A DNA stretch of 64,000 nt. It comes from an uncultured Roseibium sp. (GTDB taxonomy: Bacteria > Pseudomonadota > Alphaproteobacteria > Rhizobiales > Stappiaceae). This document shows, one piece after another, positions 39,744 through 49,310 of the stretch (within the stretch, counting starts at the first letter, position 1; each line of letters begins with the position of its first letter). The DNA lies in the NCBI RefSeq assembly GCF_963675985.1, contig NZ_OY780957.1, forward strand, positions 434,001 to 498,000, written 5' to 3'. The notes beneath the pieces are model-generated. The model did not search any database. It worked only from the letters and a program-made list of their open reading frames with translations, and had not been told where the DNA came from. The position numbers and the translations under genes were made by a program.

Positions 39744-40350
39744 GGTCGGTCTCTCCTCCGGAGTGCGGCATTTTTTGCTCCGATGCAGCCGGCGGCTTCT
39801 TGTCGGCTGAGTTGACCGGTTCGACCGGAACCTCCTGAGCCGGAGCATTGGCCTCCGGATAGGCCTGAGCCTGGACACGTTGTCCATACCGGTCGTGTTC
39901 GCCCAAATGCTCTCGCTGCAATTCCTCGAGCATCTCGCCTTCGAGTTCACCTTTGAGCGTGTGTGCTTTCATGGGTTCGAACCAAAGCATCACGTCACGG
40001 GCGAGCGTGGTCGCAATCAGAGCAAGGGGGAGAAGAATACTGAAGTGACTGAGAGGCGGAAGCAGCTCATATGCCAATGCGATCAGGAGCAGCATGGGGA
40101 TGGTCGTCTTGAGCGGAGTCCCTTCGTTGTGATGCTCCACAAAACGATCGAAACGAGCGTAGAGATGGAAGACGACGAACAGCAGGACGAAGAGCAGCAC
40201 AAGCGCCGAAAACGCCGTCATGTCCGCTTCCCCCGGCTGCGACCACCAGGGGACCGATTGCCCCTCCGCCGTCGCCGCATTCGCCGGCGACATGAACATG
40301 GCGATCGATGCAAAGAATAGGGACTTGCCGCGGAATTGACTTCGGTTCAT
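39736..40350 (-). CDS. Membrane protein paired with the HlyD-type adaptor
   Basis: A 204-aa protein with a probable signal peptide (MNRSQFRGKSLFFASIAMFM) and about three further hydrophobic helices (TAFSALVLLFVLLFVVFHLY, PMLLLIALAYELLPPL, LPLALIATTLARDVML). A soluble, Glu/Gln/Pro-rich tail of about 80 residues follows. The position before a YibH-like gene matches that of small DUF3302-type proteins, but I cannot confirm membership. It starts at MNRSQFRG with a GGAG site upstream. Confidence 0.7.
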   Translation of the reverse strand: MNRSQFRGKSLFFASIAMFMSPANAATAEGQSVPWWSQPGEADMTAFSALVLLFVLLFVVFHLYARFDRFVEHHNEGTPLKTTIPMLLLIALAYELLPPLSHFSILLPLALIATTLARDVMLWFEPMKAHTLKGELEGEMLEELQREHLGEHDRYGQRVQAQAYPEANAPAQEVPVEPVNSADKKPPAASEQKMPHSGGETDRD

Positions 40351-40594
40351 CGGCCGCCTCTCCTTTTCAAGAATCTCGCCTGCAAGCCCGCGCCTCTCAA
40401 ACGTGCAGCTCCCCGTCTTCATTGCACTCAGGCCTGTTTCTGATTGACCTGAGATCATCATTAAGTTGGGCGCGCCGGAAAGCAAACCCTAACCTCGAGA
40501 CAAGACGAATTATTATGGCAAGTCGGCTGCCAACGACCGGCAAGCCGCGCCAGGCACATCCCGCCCGTGGCAATGTCGAGAGCCGTCAGACAAT

Positions 40595-41422
40595 TCAGGC
40601 GGCTTTCGCCGCCAGCCGTTTCCGGATGCTCTCCACGTCCGCGCGGGGCGTCGCCGCAAACAGGGTCTTGGTGTAGTCGTGCTGCGGGTTTTCGAAAACG
40701 TCGTCGCGCGTGCCGTATTCCACTACCTCGCCGAAATACATCACCATCACCTTGTCGGCGATGTAGCGCACCACCGACAGGTCGTGGCTGATGAAAACGT
40801 AAGTGAGACCCATCTCGTCCTGGAGATCGGCAAGCAGGTTGAGGATCTGCGCCTGGACGGAGAGGTCGAGCGCGGACACCGGCTCGTCGAGCACCAGCAG
40901 CTTGGGCTTCAGCATGATCGCGCGGGCAATAGCGATGCGCTGGCGCTGGCCGCCGGAGAACATGTGCGGATAACGGCCGTAATGCTCCGGCTGGAGACCA
41001 ACTTTCTGCAGCATTTCCAGCGCGATGTCGCGCCGCTCCGCAGACCCCATGTCCGTGTTCAGCAAAAGCGGTTCTTCCAGGACGTCACCAATCTTCTGGC
41101 GCGGATTGAGCGAGCCGTAGGGGTTCTGGAACACGATCTGCACCTTCTGGCGCATGTCCTTCGAAATGCCGGTCTTCGAGATATCCATCGACAGACCGTC
41201 GATCTCGATGGTTCCGGAGGACTGGGCATCGATCATGGTCAGCATGCGCGCCAAGGTGGACTTGCCGCAGCCGCTTTCGCCGACCACCGCGAGCGTCGAG
41301 CCGCGCGCCACGTCGAAGCTCACGCCCTTGACCGCGGTCAGCGTGGTCGCCTTGCGGAACAGGCCGCCTGCAATGTCATAGGTTCGGTAGAGGTCACGGA
41401 CCTTCAAAATGGGTTCGCTCAT
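40595..41422 (-). CDS. Peptide ABC importer ATPase, DppF type
   Basis: The second ATPase of a dipeptide/oligopeptide importer, 275 aa. Walker A is VVGESGCGKST, the signature is FSGGQRQRIAIARA and Walker B is LLVLDEPVSALD; the iron-sulphur-type C-terminal Cys motif of many Opp ATPases is absent. The start overlaps the dppD stop by one base (TGATG). It is the last gene of the dppA-B-C-D-F operon. The 170 or so bases beyond it hold no clear terminator. Confidence 0.93.
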   Translation of the reverse strand: MSEPILKVRDLYRTYDIAGGLFRKATTLTAVKGVSFDVARGSTLAVVGESGCGKSTLARMLTMIDAQSSGTIEIDGLSMDISKTGISKDMRQKVQIVFQNPYGSLNPRQKIGDVLEEPLLLNTDMGSAERRDIALEMLQKVGLQPEHYGRYPHMFSGGQRQRIAIARAIMLKPKLLVLDEPVSALDLSVQAQILNLLADLQDEMGLTYVFISHDLSVVRYIADKVMVMYFGEVVEYGTRDDVFENPQHDYTKTLFAATPRADVESIRKRLAAKAA

Positions 41423-42258
41423 CAGAAACCTCCTGCCTCGGCATAGTCACTCACCGTCGGCAGACGGTCGCCGGTCGCATTTTCCGGCAGCGCAGATAGA
41501 AGCGCGCGCGTATAGGAATGCTGGGGATTCTCGAACAGGCTCAGCACATCCGCCTCTTCCATCTTGCGTCCCTTGTACTGCACGATCACCCGGTCCGCCG
41601 TTTCCGCCACGACCCCCATGTCGTGCGTGATCATAATCAGCCCCATGCCGCTGTCCTGCTGCAACGTCACCAGCAGATCGAGGATCTGCTTCTGGATGGT
41701 CACATCGAGCGCTGTGGTCGGCTCGTCCGCGATCAGGAGTTTCGGCTGACAGGCGATCGCCATGGCGATCATGACACGTTGGCACTGGCCGCCGGACATC
41801 TGGTGCGGGAAGGCGCCGAGACGCCCTTCCGGATCGGGAATGCCGACCGCGCGCAGAAGATCGAACACCCGCTCCTTGCGCTGCCTGCTGGTCAGGTCGG
41901 TGTGGATCTTCAGCGTCTCGGCAAGCTGGAACCCGACCGTGAAACACGGATTGAGGCTGGCGATCGGCTCCTGGAAGATCATGGAGATGTCCTTGCCGAT
42001 CACCCTGCGCCGATCCTTTGCGGACAGGGTTCTGAGATCCCGGCCCTCGAATTCCATCTTGTCGGCGGTGATCGTGGCGCTGTCCGGCAGCAGTCCCATG
42101 GTCGCCAGCATGGCGACAGACTTGCCTGAACCGGATTCACCGACGATTGCAAGCACTTCCCCCGCATCGACCGTGTAGTCGATGCCATCGAGCGCCTTGA
42201 ACGGCCCCTTGGCCGTATCGAACTCGACCTTCAGGTTGCGGATTTCAAGAAGCGGCAT
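41422..42258 (-). CDS. Peptide ABC importer ATPase, DppD type
   Basis: The first ATPase of the peptide importer, 278 aa. Walker A is IVGESGSGKSV, the signature is MSGGQCQRVMIAMA (a Cys replaces the usual middle residue), and Walker B is LLIADEPTTALD. The H-loop is MITHDMGVVAE. It is 4 bases from the dppC gene and overlaps dppF by one base. DppD and DppF form an ATPase heterodimer that drives uptake through DppBC. Confidence 0.93.
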   Translation of the reverse strand: MPLLEIRNLKVEFDTAKGPFKALDGIDYTVDAGEVLAIVGESGSGKSVAMLATMGLLPDSATITADKMEFEGRDLRTLSAKDRRRVIGKDISMIFQEPIASLNPCFTVGFQLAETLKIHTDLTSRQRKERVFDLLRAVGIPDPEGRLGAFPHQMSGGQCQRVMIAMAIACQPKLLIADEPTTALDVTIQKQILDLLVTLQQDSGMGLIMITHDMGVVAETADRVIVQYKGRKMEEADVLSLFENPQHSYTRALLSALPENATGDRLPTVSDYAEAGGF

Positions 42259-42262
42259 CGGC

Positions 42263-43192
42263 TCAGCTCCTCTTCAGCTTCGGATCAAGCGCATCACGCA
42301 GACCGTCGCCGACCAGGTTGATGGCCAGCACCGTGATCAGGATGGCAAGCCCCGGGAAGGTGACGACCCACCAGGCGCGCAGGATGAATTCGCGCGCTTC
42401 GGCCAGCATCGTCCCCCATTCCGGCGTCGGCGGCTGGGCGCCCATGCCCAAGAAGCCAAGCGCCGCCGCATCCAGGATCGCATTGGAGAAGGACAGCGTC
42501 GCCTGCACGATCAGCGGCGCCAGGCAGTTCGGCAGGATCGTCTTGAACATCAGCCGGAAATGCCCCGCCCCGGCCACCCTGGCGGCAACCACATAGTCAC
42601 GGTTGCGCTCGGAAAGAACCGCCGCACGGGTGAGACGGACGAAATGCGGCTGCAGAACGATGGCAATCGCGATCATCGCGTTCATCAGACCCGGTCCGAG
42701 GATCGCCACCAGAACCAGAGCGAGCAGCAGCGATGGAAAGGAGAGGATGATGTCCATCACCCGCATGATCAGCGTATCGACCGCACCGCGCATGTACCCG
42801 GCAATCAGACCGATGACGATGCCGCCGGTCAGCGCGATCGTGACCACGACCACGCCGATGAACAGCGAAAACCGGGCACCGAAAATAAGCCGGGACAGGA
42901 TATCGCGGCCAACCGCGTCGGTGCCGAGCAGGAAGGTCATCTTGCCGCCGTCTTCCCAGAACGGCGGCGTCAGGAAGCTGTCGCGATACTGGAAATCCGG
43001 ATCGTGCGGTGCGATTAGCGGCGCGAAGACCGCCATCAACACCAGAAGAGTGAAGAATATCAGGCCGATCACCGCGCCCTTGTTCTGGAAGAAATAATAC
43101 CAGAACTCGGCGAGCATCGCCCTGGTCGCATTGCGGCTTTCGCTCTTGAGGGTTTCTACGGCGGCCGTATTCGCCGGGGAGGTCTTTGTCAT
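42263..43192 (-). CDS. Peptide ABC importer permease, DppC type
   Basis: A 309-aa inner-membrane permease. The OppC_N leader with the first helix (GAVIGLIFFTLLVLMAVFAP) is followed by five more helices. The EAA loop lies around YVVAARVAGAGHFRLMFKTI, and the LGTDAVGRDILSRLIFGAR block is diagnostic for DppC/OppC. It forms the channel with DppB. It lies 17 bases after dppB and 4 bases before dppD. Confidence 0.94.
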   Translation of the reverse strand: MTKTSPANTAAVETLKSESRNATRAMLAEFWYYFFQNKGAVIGLIFFTLLVLMAVFAPLIAPHDPDFQYRDSFLTPPFWEDGGKMTFLLGTDAVGRDILSRLIFGARFSLFIGVVVVTIALTGGIVIGLIAGYMRGAVDTLIMRVMDIILSFPSLLLALVLVAILGPGLMNAMIAIAIVLQPHFVRLTRAAVLSERNRDYVVAARVAGAGHFRLMFKTILPNCLAPLIVQATLSFSNAILDAAALGFLGMGAQPPTPEWGTMLAEAREFILRAWWVVTFPGLAILITVLAINLVGDGLRDALDPKLKRS

Positions 43193-43209
43193 GTTCTGTC
43201 TCCCTTGGC

Positions 43210-44217
43210 TCAGTTATGGCGGATGCGCGGGTTGATGAGCCCATAGAGCACATCGACAATGAGATTGACCATCATGACGATGCCGGCGATCAGCAGCAGC
43301 CCGCCCTGGACCACGAAATAGTCCCGGCGGGAAATGCTGTCGACGAGCCACTTGCCGATGCCGGGCCAGGAAAAGATCGTTTCCGTCAGGATTGCACCGG
43401 CCAGAAGCACGCCGACCTGCAAGCCGATGGTCGTCACGACCGGGATCAGCGCATTGCGCAGGGCATGAAGACCGATCACCCGGCGCGGCGGCAGCCCCTT
43501 GGCCCGTGCCGTGCGCACGAAGTCCTCGCCGAGCACTTCCAGCATGGCGGAGCGCGTCTGGCGCGCGATCACGGCAAGCGGGATGGTGGCGAGCACGATC
43601 GACGGCAGGATCAGATGGCTGACGGCAGAGGCGAAGGCCCCCTTTTCGCCGGAGAGCAGGCTGTCGATCAGCATGAAGCCGGTTACCTGAGGAAAGAAGA
43701 ACATCAGCGAGATGCGCCCCGACACCGGCGTCCACTGCAGGGTGCCGGAAAACAGGATGATCAGAAGCAGGCCCCACCAGAAGATCGGCATGGAATAGCC
43801 GACCAACGCCGTCCCCATGATCGCCTGGTCGGCGACCGAGCCGCGCTTCACGGCGGCGAAGATCCCGGCCGGAATACCGAGTGCGACCGCGATGATGATC
43901 GCGCACAGAGACAGTTCGGCTGTTGCCGGAAACAGGGTGAAGAACTCGGTCACCACCGGTTTCTTGGAAACGAAGGAGATCCCGAGGTCGCCATGAAAGA
44001 TGTTGACGATATAGTCGAGATACTGCTGCCACAGCGGCTTGTCGAAGCCCAGCTGCGCCATGATCTCGGCCTTGCGTTCAGGGCTGACGCCCCGTTCCCC
44101 CGCCAAAAGGTCGACCGGGTCTCCCGGCAGCAACCGGATGAAGCTGAAAGCAACCAGCGTCACGCCGAAGAAAGTCGGGATGAGAAGGCCGAGGCGGCTC
44201 AGAAGAAAGCGGAACAT
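43210..44217 (-). CDS. Peptide ABC importer permease, DppB type
   Basis: A 335-aa permease with six helices. The N-terminus has the DppB/OppB signature FSFIRLLPGDPVDLL, and the EAA loop is DFVRTARAKGLPPRRVIGLH. The ending GLINPRIRHN is typical. It follows the binding-protein gene by 124 bases, with a strong stem-loop in the gap, and precedes dppC by 17 bases. Confidence 0.94.
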   Translation of the reverse strand: MFRFLLSRLGLLIPTFFGVTLVAFSFIRLLPGDPVDLLAGERGVSPERKAEIMAQLGFDKPLWQQYLDYIVNIFHGDLGISFVSKKPVVTEFFTLFPATAELSLCAIIIAVALGIPAGIFAAVKRGSVADQAIMGTALVGYSMPIFWWGLLLIILFSGTLQWTPVSGRISLMFFFPQVTGFMLIDSLLSGEKGAFASAVSHLILPSIVLATIPLAVIARQTRSAMLEVLGEDFVRTARAKGLPPRRVIGLHALRNALIPVVTTIGLQVGVLLAGAILTETIFSWPGIGKWLVDSISRRDYFVVQGGLLLIAGIVMMVNLIVDVLYGLINPRIRHN

Positions 44218-44296
44218 GTTTGAGGTCCAGGTTACTCCAACCGGCGGAAATCCAAGCTTTGACTTTAGCCCGAAACGTCACCGGCCTGAACATGGA

Positions 44297-44325
44297 AGGA
44301 CGCCGGCAGAAACCGCCGGCGTCCT
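44297..44325 (-). other. Intercistronic hairpin between dppA and dppB
   Basis: AGGACGCCGGC (44297-44307) pairs perfectly with GCCGGCGTCCT (44315-44325), with a 7-base loop, 17 bases after the dppA stop. The absence of a T-run and the position between binding protein and permease suggest message protection and reduced permease expression. Confidence 0.65.
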
Positions 44326-44341
44326 GTGTTGATGAAGGCCC

Positions 44342-45946
44342 TTATTCGGCGATGTCGACGCCGTCGAACCAGTGACCGCCGAGGGGATCCATGACGTATC
44401 CCGTAACCTTACTCGACATCGGCATGAACACCGTCGAATGGGCGATGGTTGCCCACGGCGCCTGTTCCTTGAACACGACCTGGGCCTGTTCGTAGAGCTT
44501 GGTGCGCTCCGCCTTGTCGGAAACGACCTTGGCCTTCTGGATCAGGGCCTCGAAGTCGTCGTTGCACCACTGCGCGCGGTTGGAGCCGCCGACGCCGTCA
44601 CAGCCGAGAAGAACAGCGAGGAAGTTATCCGGATCGCCGTTGTCGCCGGTCCAGCCCAGGAGAACCGCGCCGTCGCGCTTGAGGTCCTTCGACCGCGACA
44701 GGTACTCGCCCCATTCGTAGGAAACGATCTCGACCTTGACGCCGATCTTGTCGAAGTCCGCCTGGATCACTTCGGCCATGCGCCGGGCGTTCGGGTTGTA
44801 CGGACGCTGCACCGGCATCGCCCAGATCTTCATGGAAAGATCGGTCACACCCGCATCGGCGAGCATCTTCTTGGCCAGTTCCGGATCGTAAACGTCGTCC
44901 TTGATGGCGTTGTTATAGGACCACATGGTCGGCGGGATCGGGTTCTTTGCGGCAACACCCGAGCCTTGGAAGACGGCGTCGAGAATGGCCTGCTTGTTGA
45001 TGGCGTGGTTCAGAGCCTTGCGCACTTCAGCCTTATCGAACGGTGCCTGCTGGGTGTTGTAGGCAAGATAGCCTACGTTCAGGCCCTGCTGTTCCATCAT
45101 GGCCAGGTTGCTGTCGGCCTTGATGTCGGCGAGATCCGCCGGCGCCGGATACGGCATGACATGGCATTCGCCGGCCTTCAGCTTCTGCAGGCGCACGGAT
45201 GCATCCGGCGTGATGGCGAAGATGAGATTGTCGATCGGCTGCTTGCCGCCCCAGTAGTCGGCGAAGGCCTGATAGCGGATGACCGCGTCCTTTTGGTAAC
45301 CGACGAAAGAGAACGGACCGGTGCCGATCGGCTCCTGGTTCAGCATGTCCTTCTTGCCGGCCTTTTCGAGCTGGTCGGCGTATTCCTTGGAGAAGATCGA
45401 CGCGAAATCCATGCCCAGGTTCGCCATCATCGGCGCTTCCGGACGGTTCAGAACGAACTTAACCGTGTAATCGTCGACCTTGACGATGTCCTTGATCAGA
45501 TCCGGCATGGACATGCCGTTGAAGTATTCCCATGCGGCACCGGCGGTGTATTCGTGCCACGGGCTGTCCTTCTTGAGCTGGCGCTCAAAGGAGAAGATTA
45601 CGTCGTCGGCATTGAAGTCGCGGGTCGGCGTAAAGAAGCTCGTGGTATGGAACTTCACGCCCTTACGCAGATGGAAGGTGTACTCAAGCCCGTCGTCGGA
45701 AATGTCCCAGCTCTCGGCGAGACCCGGCTGCACTTCCGTCGTGCCGCGTTTGAATTCCACGAGCCGGTTATAAATCGGCTTGGAAGACGCATCGAATGTG
45801 GTGCCGGCGGTGTAAAGAGCCGGATCGAAACCTTCCGGAGACCCTTCGGAGCAATAAACCAGCGTCTTTGCGGAGGCGCCGGTTGCCGCCACCACGGCAA
45901 GGCTGACACCCAAAAGAGTGGCCTTCAGGGTTTTACGCATTTTCAT
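44342..45946 (-). CDS. Dipeptide-type substrate-binding protein, DppA type
   Basis: A 534-aa periplasmic binding protein (SBP_bac_5). The signal peptide is MKMRKTLKATLLGVSLAVVA, cut after ASA. The mature start TLVYCSEGSPEGFDPALYTA and the later YTFHLRKGVKFH, FSFERQL and AYNTQQAPFDKAEVRKALNH blocks are typical of DppA. Paired cysteines near the N-terminus and at LLGCDGVGGSNRAQWC are also as in DppA-type proteins. The ATG at 45946 has a GGGGAG site 8 bases before; the frame is open further upstream without a ribosome site. Confidence 0.94.
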   Translation of the reverse strand: MKMRKTLKATLLGVSLAVVAATGASAKTLVYCSEGSPEGFDPALYTAGTTFDASSKPIYNRLVEFKRGTTEVQPGLAESWDISDDGLEYTFHLRKGVKFHTTSFFTPTRDFNADDVIFSFERQLKKDSPWHEYTAGAAWEYFNGMSMPDLIKDIVKVDDYTVKFVLNRPEAPMMANLGMDFASIFSKEYADQLEKAGKKDMLNQEPIGTGPFSFVGYQKDAVIRYQAFADYWGGKQPIDNLIFAITPDASVRLQKLKAGECHVMPYPAPADLADIKADSNLAMMEQQGLNVGYLAYNTQQAPFDKAEVRKALNHAINKQAILDAVFQGSGVAAKNPIPPTMWSYNNAIKDDVYDPELAKKMLADAGVTDLSMKIWAMPVQRPYNPNARRMAEVIQADFDKIGVKVEIVSYEWGEYLSRSKDLKRDGAVLLGWTGDNGDPDNFLAVLLGCDGVGGSNRAQWCNDDFEALIQKAKVVSDKAERTKLYEQAQVVFKEQAPWATIAHSTVFMPMSSKVTGYVMDPLGGHWFDGVDIAE

Positions 45947-46623
45947 AAACTGTTCTCCCCTAAGTAAAGAAGCGGACCACGCATCGTTGGGATCGTGCGA
46001 AACTGTCGGCCCGCAGAAGGGCAAAATAAGGCCCGATTTTCAAATGAAATCAACCGGCAATATTTTTCTTATATCGCTAAGTAGGAGAAATAATCTTGTT
46101 GAGCAAGGCATGTTGACGCAGTTTAAAGGCCATTTAACTTGTTAAATACGGAAGGACATTCCCTAGGGTAGCCTCATCCCGCTCAACCTGGATAACCCTT
46201 TGAAAACACTGCAACCTGTCGCCTGAACAAACTTGACGTAGCGGAGGTTTAAGCCGGTAGCGACCGGGTTCGACGCACCACATCGCGCCATCCGGCGAGA
46301 AGTTTTTTCCGTTGTTCGGACGGCATAAGCGGGGAAAATTTTCTGTCCAATTGCCAGCGTGTGGCAAATTCCTTCCGGCTGGGCCAGATCCCGGCCCTTT
46401 AGCCGGCAAGCCAGGCCGCTCCGAGTACCGTCTTTTCGGTCCCTTTCGGCCGAGGCTTTGACGCGGCTTTCCGCGGCCGGATTGGCGTCCTTCGGAGCGA
46501 TCGGGAAAAGGCTATCTCCTGCGTCGCAAAATCCTGAGAACCGCCCGGGTTTCCCGCGATTTATGCGCCTTGGATGCTGCTATTCCCTGATCGCCCTGAA
46601 AACTGAATTTTTCCGTCGGTCCG
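45947..46623. promoter_or_regulatory. Long gene-free region upstream of dppA
   Basis: About 680 bp without a supported gene. Frames that cross it are short, basic and lack ribosome sites. The first 200 bases before dppA are AT-rich and should contain its promoter, including an exact CtrA consensus at 46123-46138. The remainder (about 46200-46600) is GC-rich, with no hairpin followed by a T-run on either strand. It could hold a leader or an unrecognised RNA. Confidence 0.4.
46123..46138. promoter_or_regulatory. CtrA-box consensus upstream of dppA
   Basis: TTAA (46123-46126), seven bases, then TTAAC (46134-46138) match the full CtrA binding consensus exactly. A further GTTAAA follows at 46141. 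It lies about 180 bp before the dppA start. This is the only full match I noticed in intergenic sequence of the window. Confidence 0.45.
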
Positions 46624-49062
46624 TTATTCGTCCGATGAAGACGTTGAATATCCGGCTGCCCCTTCGCCGGCTCCGTCGCCTTCCGCCTCCTCGTCATTAT
46701 GGACATCGGCCAGCTTCTTCTTGGAGGTGGTCGGCGGCGCCCCGGCTCCCGCCGCGTGATAGGTTACCTGCGGGAACGGAATCTCGATGCCCCTCTCGTC
46801 GAAGACATCTTTGACGAATTCGTTGTAGGCCCGGCCGACACCCCATTGATCGCCCGGCGTCGTCTTGATCCTGGCCCGGATATCGATCGCGCTGTCGCCG
46901 AAATTGGTCACCCCGTGCATTTCGAGGTCACCAATGATCCTGCTGCCATAGTCGGTCTTCTGCAGTCGCTGGAAAGCCTCTTCGAGGGCTGCCTTCGCCT
47001 TGCGGATATCCGTGTCATAGGCAACCCCGATCAGGGCGACATGGTACGAGAAATCGCGCATGAAGTTGGACACCGTATCGACAGAGGAGAACGGCACGAT
47101 ATGGGTGGTCCCGTCGAGGTCGCGCAGCCTGACGGAACGCACTGTCAGCCGCTCCACGACACCGTTCACACCCCCGACCGTGACCACGTCCCCCTCGTTG
47201 ATGGCATTTTCGATCTGGATGAAGGCGCCCGTGATGATGTCCTTCACCAGGGTCTGGGCCCCGAAGGAGATGGCCAGACCGACGACACCGGCACCGGCGA
47301 TCAGAGGCCCGATATCCACCCCGATCTCGGACAGGGCGAGCAGCGCGGCCATGACGATGACCAGCACCGTGAAGGCATTGCGAAAAAGCTGGAAAAGCGT
47401 CCGGACCCGCGCGGTCACCACATAACCGGCCTGTTCGCGCAGGCGCAGATCGATCCAGGACATCATCCCGAGCCAGACCACGAAGGCGATCACCACGACG
47501 AGGAAGGCCGAACTGAAGCTGCCGATGATTGAAATCCCCTGCGCGCTTCGCAGCCAGCCGACGATGTCAATGAAGCCCCAGATTTCCAGCAACAACAGAA
47601 GCGTTACCAGGAAAACGAAGATCCGCAACAACTTCAGAAGGCGCGGCACGAAGGCGTTGATCCTGCCCTGCAGCGCGGGAAGACTCTTTTTCAGGTCCTC
47701 AGGCAACCGAATACCGCCGGTGATCGCCTTTGTCATGATCAGCGTGACGACCGTCCCTGCCATGATCGTCAGAATGGACAGGACCGTCGCCCGCATGGCG
47801 ATTGCCACCGCTTTGAACGGACTTGTCAGCCAAAGGCCGAAAACCAGCAAAACGTAAAGATTCGCGCAGATATGCCAGATCCGGGCGAGGATCTTCATGG
47901 CCCGCTTGCCGAAGGCGCCCGGCATCTGATCGGCGTAGGTCGAGAGACCGTCCGACACCGCGCGACGGTTGCGATGGATCAGCGTAAACAGGATGAGCGC
48001 GGAGATGATAACGACAAGCGCCCGCACCGCATTGCCGATCACAAAGGAGATGGCCAGATTGGCCACGGGGACGCCGAGCATGATGCCGTAACCCATCAGT
48101 GCAACGACAAACCCGAGTCGCCCGCACCAGTAGGACGCCGACCGGTCGCTGAACGGGAACAGCCTGAGTTCCCGCCGCTTGGGCGCAAAGAAGAGCCTCA
48201 ACCCGACCTTTGTCAAACCTGTCACCAGAAAGGCATTCAGCGCCAGGCTCTCCAGCAGCGACACGCCATGATCCAGCATCCCAAACTCGATAAGCGCGGC
48301 CGCGTATCCGGCCCCCCAACCGACGACGACTGTCGCGGCATCAACGATCGTCGTCGCCACCAGAATGACCGCCCGCTGGGTCCATGTGCCATACCGGGCC
48401 CGGACTTCCTGGCGATGGAACAGAAAGGTCAGCAGCTTTTGCCCGACCCAGAACAGCAGTATGGCCGCGCTCAACACGATGACGACTTCCAGGCCGGCAG
48501 TCCGGGCCCTGTCCCACCGGATCTGAATGTCGCCGTTCACAAGCAGCCCCACACCCCGGAAGGAATGGGCCACGCGCAGAACCAGCCCAGTGGCGTCATC
48601 GGCAATCAGTTTGGTGTATTCGCCGAGCCGAACCGCGAAATTGTCGGGCGCCGTGGCTTCTGAAGCCTGCGAGGAGAGCGTGGCGGCATCCGACCCTTCC
48701 GCCGACGGCTGTGCCCCCACCGCATCTGCGGGAGCCGCGGGAGCCGCGGGAGCCGCGGTCTGGCCCGTAGCCCCATCCGTGGCCTGAGATCCGGACGCCG
48801 GCTCGCTTCCCTGGCTCTGCTTTCGGATCAGATCGACCAACGCCGCCCGGCCTTTCGGATCTTCCAGCAGCCTGGCCAACGCATCGGCAGCCGCACCGAC
48901 TGCATTGGGAGCCGTCGAGGTGCCCTGAGCCTGTGTCGTCGCTGGGGCTGGGCCGGCAGGAGTGGCAGGAGCCGCATTCGAAGGTGCCGCGTCCTGGGCA
49001 TGGGTAATCGATGCAAACAAACAAACAAGCCAGACTGCCAGGCAGCGCATAAAGACGGTCAT
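46624..49062 (-). CDS. Large MscS-family mechanosensitive channel
   Basis: An 812-aa channel of the large YbiO/MscK-like class. The signal peptide is MTVFMRCLAVWLVCLFASIT, followed by an Ala/Pro/Thr-rich periplasmic stretch (to about 135), roughly ten membrane helices, and the MscS core with pore helix VVGLAISFGAQTLVKDIITG. Next come the beta domain (INEGDVVTVGGVNGVVERLT) and the alpha-beta domain. The C-terminal tail is acidic and Ser-rich. It should relieve turgor on osmotic downshock. An ATG at 49062 and a GTG one codon before are both possible. Confidence 0.92.
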   Translation of the reverse strand: MTVFMRCLAVWLVCLFASITHAQDAAPSNAAPATPAGPAPATTQAQGTSTAPNAVGAAADALARLLEDPKGRAALVDLIRKQSQGSEPASGSQATDGATGQTAAPAAPAAPADAVGAQPSAEGSDAATLSSQASEATAPDNFAVRLGEYTKLIADDATGLVLRVAHSFRGVGLLVNGDIQIRWDRARTAGLEVVIVLSAAILLFWVGQKLLTFLFHRQEVRARYGTWTQRAVILVATTIVDAATVVVGWGAGYAAALIEFGMLDHGVSLLESLALNAFLVTGLTKVGLRLFFAPKRRELRLFPFSDRSASYWCGRLGFVVALMGYGIMLGVPVANLAISFVIGNAVRALVVIISALILFTLIHRNRRAVSDGLSTYADQMPGAFGKRAMKILARIWHICANLYVLLVFGLWLTSPFKAVAIAMRATVLSILTIMAGTVVTLIMTKAITGGIRLPEDLKKSLPALQGRINAFVPRLLKLLRIFVFLVTLLLLLEIWGFIDIVGWLRSAQGISIIGSFSSAFLVVVIAFVVWLGMMSWIDLRLREQAGYVVTARVRTLFQLFRNAFTVLVIVMAALLALSEIGVDIGPLIAGAGVVGLAISFGAQTLVKDIITGAFIQIENAINEGDVVTVGGVNGVVERLTVRSVRLRDLDGTTHIVPFSSVDTVSNFMRDFSYHVALIGVAYDTDIRKAKAALEEAFQRLQKTDYGSRIIGDLEMHGVTNFGDSAIDIRARIKTTPGDQWGVGRAYNEFVKDVFDERGIEIPFPQVTYHAAGAGAPPTTSKKKLADVHNDEEAEGDGAGEGAAGYSTSSSDE

Positions 49063-49310
49063 CACATCATCCGGTCGTTAAGTCTCGTTACGGGCGGCTC
49101 ACACCCATTCCCTTACGGCATCTGCTGCTTATCAGGATTTGAAGCGCGACATGAACCAAAATCGCCCCGCTGAAGGTGCAAAGTCGCAAGATGGGCCTGC
49201 GCTTTCAAGACGTCGATAGGCCGAACCGGCGCTTTACCGTTTGTTCAACATGTTTCGTAACCCGGACATAATACTGTTTGGTGCATGCTCTCTCGGTTAT
49301 TGGGGGAAAT

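Noticed and set aside
46134..46409. A 91-codon minus-strand frame in the gap upstream of dppA
   Set aside because: It has no ribosome site, a composition rich in Pro/Gly/Arg as expected from chance frames in GC-rich DNA, and no recognisable domain.
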